Source: Muribaculaceae bacterium
GTDB lineage: Bacteria > Bacteroidota > Bacteroidia > Bacteroidales > Muribaculaceae
Reading direction: 5' to 3'
NCBI GenBank assembly: GCA_017557625.1
Contig: JAFYYG010000042.1
Span: forward strand, 1 to 64,000
Length of the DNA: 64,000 bases
Shown: piece after piece, positions 62,006-64,000 of the stretch
Numbering within the stretch: position 1 is the first letter of the stretch
How the letters are laid out: the number at the start of each line of letters is the position of its first letter
Made by a program: the position numbers and the translations under genes
Notes under the pieces: model-generated
Seen by the model: the letters and a program-made list of their open reading frames with translations, nothing else
Databases searched by the model: none
What the model was told of the DNA's origin: nothing

Positions 62006-63088
62006 ATGATTGACGATAGCGAGGACTTGATAGACTCTAGACTAGAGATTCAAAGCGATTTTTCCGACCCCGACTTCACCGAGAACGGACGTGAATACTG
62101 GGAGCACTACCACTATGTGGTGGAGTCAGGGCACGTGCTGCTGCGCATCGACAAATACCTGGTGGAGCGCATCAAGGGAACGTCACGCAACCGCATCCAG
62201 AACGCCGCCGAGGCGCAATGCATACGTGTGAACGGCCGCCCTGTGAAGAGCAACTATCGTGTGCATCCTGGTGACGAGATTTCGGTGGTCATGGACCGTC
62301 CGCGCTACGAGAACGAGATCATCGCCCAGGATATTCCGCTCAACATCGTCTATGAGGACGACGAACTGCTGGTGGTGAATAAACCCGCCGGGATGTGTGT
62401 GCATCCAGGGCACGGTAACTACGACGGCACGCTCGTTAACGCCCTTGCCTGGCACTTCAAGGACAACCCCGACTACGATGTCACCGACCCACGCATGGGA
62501 CTGGTGCACCGCATCGACAAGGATACTAGCGGACTGCTCGTTGTCGCCAAGACTCCTAACGCCAAGACCTCATTAGGACTTCAGTTCTTCAACAAGACCA
62601 CCAAGCGGCAGTACATTGCTGTAGTGTGGGGCGCGATGAAAGAGCTTGACGGCACGATTGAGGGAAACATCGGACGCAGTCTGCGCGACCGCCTCCAGAT
62701 GGCGGTGTTCCCCGAGGGCGACCAGGGCAAGCATGCCGTGACACATTATCACACTATCGAGAACCTCAACCATGTGGCGGTGGTGCAGTGCCAACTCGAG
62801 ACGGGGCGCACCCACCAAATCCGCGTGCACATGCGCTACATCGGGCATCCGCTCTTCAACGATGAGCGTTACGGAGGCGACAAGATACTGCGTGGCAACA
62901 CATCAGCAAGCTACACCCAGTTCATCCACAACTGCTTCAAGCTGTGTCCACGGCAGGCTTTGCATGCCAAGACATTAGGTTTCGTCCACCCAACCACAGG
63001 TCAGCAGATGGACTTCGACAGCGACCTGCCATCCGATATGGCAGGACTGATAAAGCGTTGGCAAGATTTTGTCAACAACCAAAAATGA
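62006..63088 (+). CDS. rluD: Ribosomal large subunit pseudouridine synthase, RluD-like
   Basis: The 360-residue protein has an acidic N-terminal extension (about 1-35) and an S4 domain (LLRIDKYLVERIKGTSRNRIQNAAEAQCIRVNG). The catalytic domain follows: VVNKPAGMCVHPGHGNYDGTLVNAL, GLVHRIDKDTSGLLVVAK with catalytic Asp171, and ETGRTHQIRVHMRYIGHPLF. It fits RluD/RluC-type synthases acting on 23S rRNA. The exact sites are inferred. Confidence 0.93.
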   Translation: MIDDSEDLIDSRLEIQSDFSDPDFTENGREYWEHYHYVVESGHVLLRIDKYLVERIKGTSRNRIQNAAEAQCIRVNGRPVKSNYRVHPGDEISVVMDRPRYENEIIAQDIPLNIVYEDDELLVVNKPAGMCVHPGHGNYDGTLVNALAWHFKDNPDYDVTDPRMGLVHRIDKDTSGLLVVAKTPNAKTSLGLQFFNKTTKRQYIAVVWGAMKELDGTIEGNIGRSLRDRLQMAVFPEGDQGKHAVTHYHTIENLNHVAVVQCQLETGRTHQIRVHMRYIGHPLFNDERYGGDKILRGNTSASYTQFIHNCFKLCPRQALHAKTLGFVHPTTGQQMDFDSDLPSDMAGLIKRWQDFVNNQK

Positions 63089-63287
63089 ACTAAAAAAGAA
63101 CCGTCCTCAATTAGTTCAGAAAACGTTCTATTCTCCAAATAAGTTTATGCCAAAGAACTTAAGCCCAAATTCAATGCATACCCATATTATGTTTATCCAT
63201 GCAAGATAACTACCCCAACTACGAACATGGCGAAAAAAAGAACTGGCGATTTATGCAAAAAACGATGAGGGAACTCCAATTAACGCT

Positions 63288-64000
63288 TTACTTTCCTATG
63301 CAGGTATAGGAGAATCCAATGTTTTTCAGTTCTTCACCGTCATAGATGTTTCGGCCGTCAATGACGAGCGGGGTGTTCATCGCCTCTTTCACCTTTTCCC
63401 ATGACGGCACGCGGAACTGTCGCCACTCGGTGACGAGCATCACGGCGTCGGCCTTGTTCACTGCGTCGTAAATGTCGAGGGCGCAGTAGATGTCGTTCCA
63501 GCGGAACTTGATGGCGTTCATCGCCACTGGATCATAGACGCGCACATGGCATCCTGCCTGAAGCAGCATGTCGATGGTGGTGATAGCAGGCGACTCGCGT
63601 ATATCATCGGTGTTAGGTTTGAACGATAGTCCCCACAGCGCCACTGTCTTGCCCTTGATGTCGCCGTCATAGAAGTCGCTGAATTTCTCGAAGAGACGTT
63701 GTTTCTGCTTGTTGTTCACCTTGTCAACGGCTTTAAGCACCTCCATCGAGTAGCCATTTTCCTCGGCGATGTTGATAAGATCGTTGATATCCTTTGGGAA
63801 TAGTGTGCCGCCGTATCCGCAGCCTGGGTAGATGTATTTAGAACCTATTCGGCTGTCGGTGCCCACGCCGTGGCGCACCGTGTTGATGTCGGCTCCCACT
63901 ATCTCGCAAAGGTTGGCAATCTCGTTCATAAAGCTCACGCGCGTGGCGAGCATCGAGGTCGCGGCATATTTTATCATCTCGGCGGTGGTCGAGTCGGTGT
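63288..64000 (-). CDS. UDP-glucose/GDP-mannose dehydrogenase family, C-terminal part (partial)
   Basis: The gene runs off the right edge; DSTTAE precedes the first Met at 63977, so the protein continues into the next window. About 237 residues are present: the dimerisation helix (EMIKYAATSMLATRVSFMNEIANLCE), the loop YPGCGYGGTLFPKD and the C-terminal NAD/UDP-binding domain (GKTVALWGLSFKPNTDDIRESPAITTIDMLL, VMLVTEWRQF). Canonical members have the catalytic Cys in GGSCFPKD. Here that residue is Leu (codon CTA, 63803-63801) and a Cys lies five residues earlier. Activity as a four-electron oxidase is therefore in doubt. Confidence 0.9.
   Translation of the reverse strand, partial: TDSTTAEMIKYAATSMLATRVSFMNEIANLCEIVGADINTVRHGVGTDSRIGSKYIYPGCGYGGTLFPKDINDLINIAEENGYSMEVLKAVDKVNNKQKQRLFEKFSDFYDGDIKGKTVALWGLSFKPNTDDIRESPAITTIDMLLQAGCHVRVYDPVAMNAIKFRWNDIYCALDIYDAVNKADAVMLVTEWRQFRVPSWEKVKEAMNTPLVIDGRNIYDGEELKNIGFSYTCIGK

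Overview
The window reads as a chromosomal segment of a Bacteroidales bacterium, most likely a Muribaculaceae- or Prevotella-like gut commensal. The evidence is TAnnTTTG promoter boxes, type IX secretion (PorV plus three cargo proteins with C-terminal sorting tails), DUF4270 and DUF5106 families, dockerin-like 'AADVTAIYDILLG' modules, BspA-type leucine-rich repeats and the near absence of Shine-Dalgarno sites. No rRNA, phage, transposase or CRISPR array is visible. The genus is an inference.

Layout. 1-645: gene-free, hairpin-rich DNA and a 52-bp tandem repeat. 646-7530: an ATPase, a secreted FGE/dockerin protein, a gluconate-type permease and a secreted M6 metalloprotease. 7827-11061: glnS, an HU protein and an HU-membrane-LysM fusion. 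11321-21639: two giant paralogous secreted proteins with matching promoters and sorting tails. 22300-27578: the leftward set dxr, two tandem rseP paralogs and rlmI. 27771-34990: a second FGE/dockerin protein, the set FAD dehydrogenase-psuK-psuG, a Bax-inhibitor-1 protein and argS. 35168-39560: an AspT/YidE transporter, marC, porV and ispF. 39632-44761: a BspA-like protein, a broken gene remnant and glpAB. 45242-53067: an rRNA pseudouridine synthase with a long Gln/Arg/Gly-rich tail, asnS, a kinase-FGE fusion, a degenerate GT5 protein, a DUF4270 lipoprotein and tRNA-Thr(CGT). 53164-63088: housekeeping and envelope genes (DUF5106, DoxX, mnmA, BFN nuclease, nucleoside permease, rsmE, kdsA, TPR, PASTA, rluD). 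63288-64000: the C-terminal part of a UDP-sugar dehydrogenase.

Shared themes are envelope biogenesis (kdsA, ugd, porV and its cargo, rseP pair, HU-LysM, PASTA), translation and RNA modification (glnS, argS, asnS, mnmA, rsmE, rlmI, rluD and an RsuA-type synthase), isoprenoid synthesis (dxr, ispF) and salvage (psuKG, nucleoside permease, glpAB).

The most unusual signals are: a kinase-FGE fusion whose 3' end looks like a diversity-generating-retroelement target followed by a GC-rich hairpin; a UDP-sugar dehydrogenase whose expected catalytic Cys is Leu; an HU-LysM fusion with two in-frame REP-like palindromes; a tandem rseP pair that differs mainly in the PDZ region; a candidate orphan small RNA at about 16132-16410; and several dispersed intergenic inverted-repeat families. 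All of this was read by eye, without database searches.
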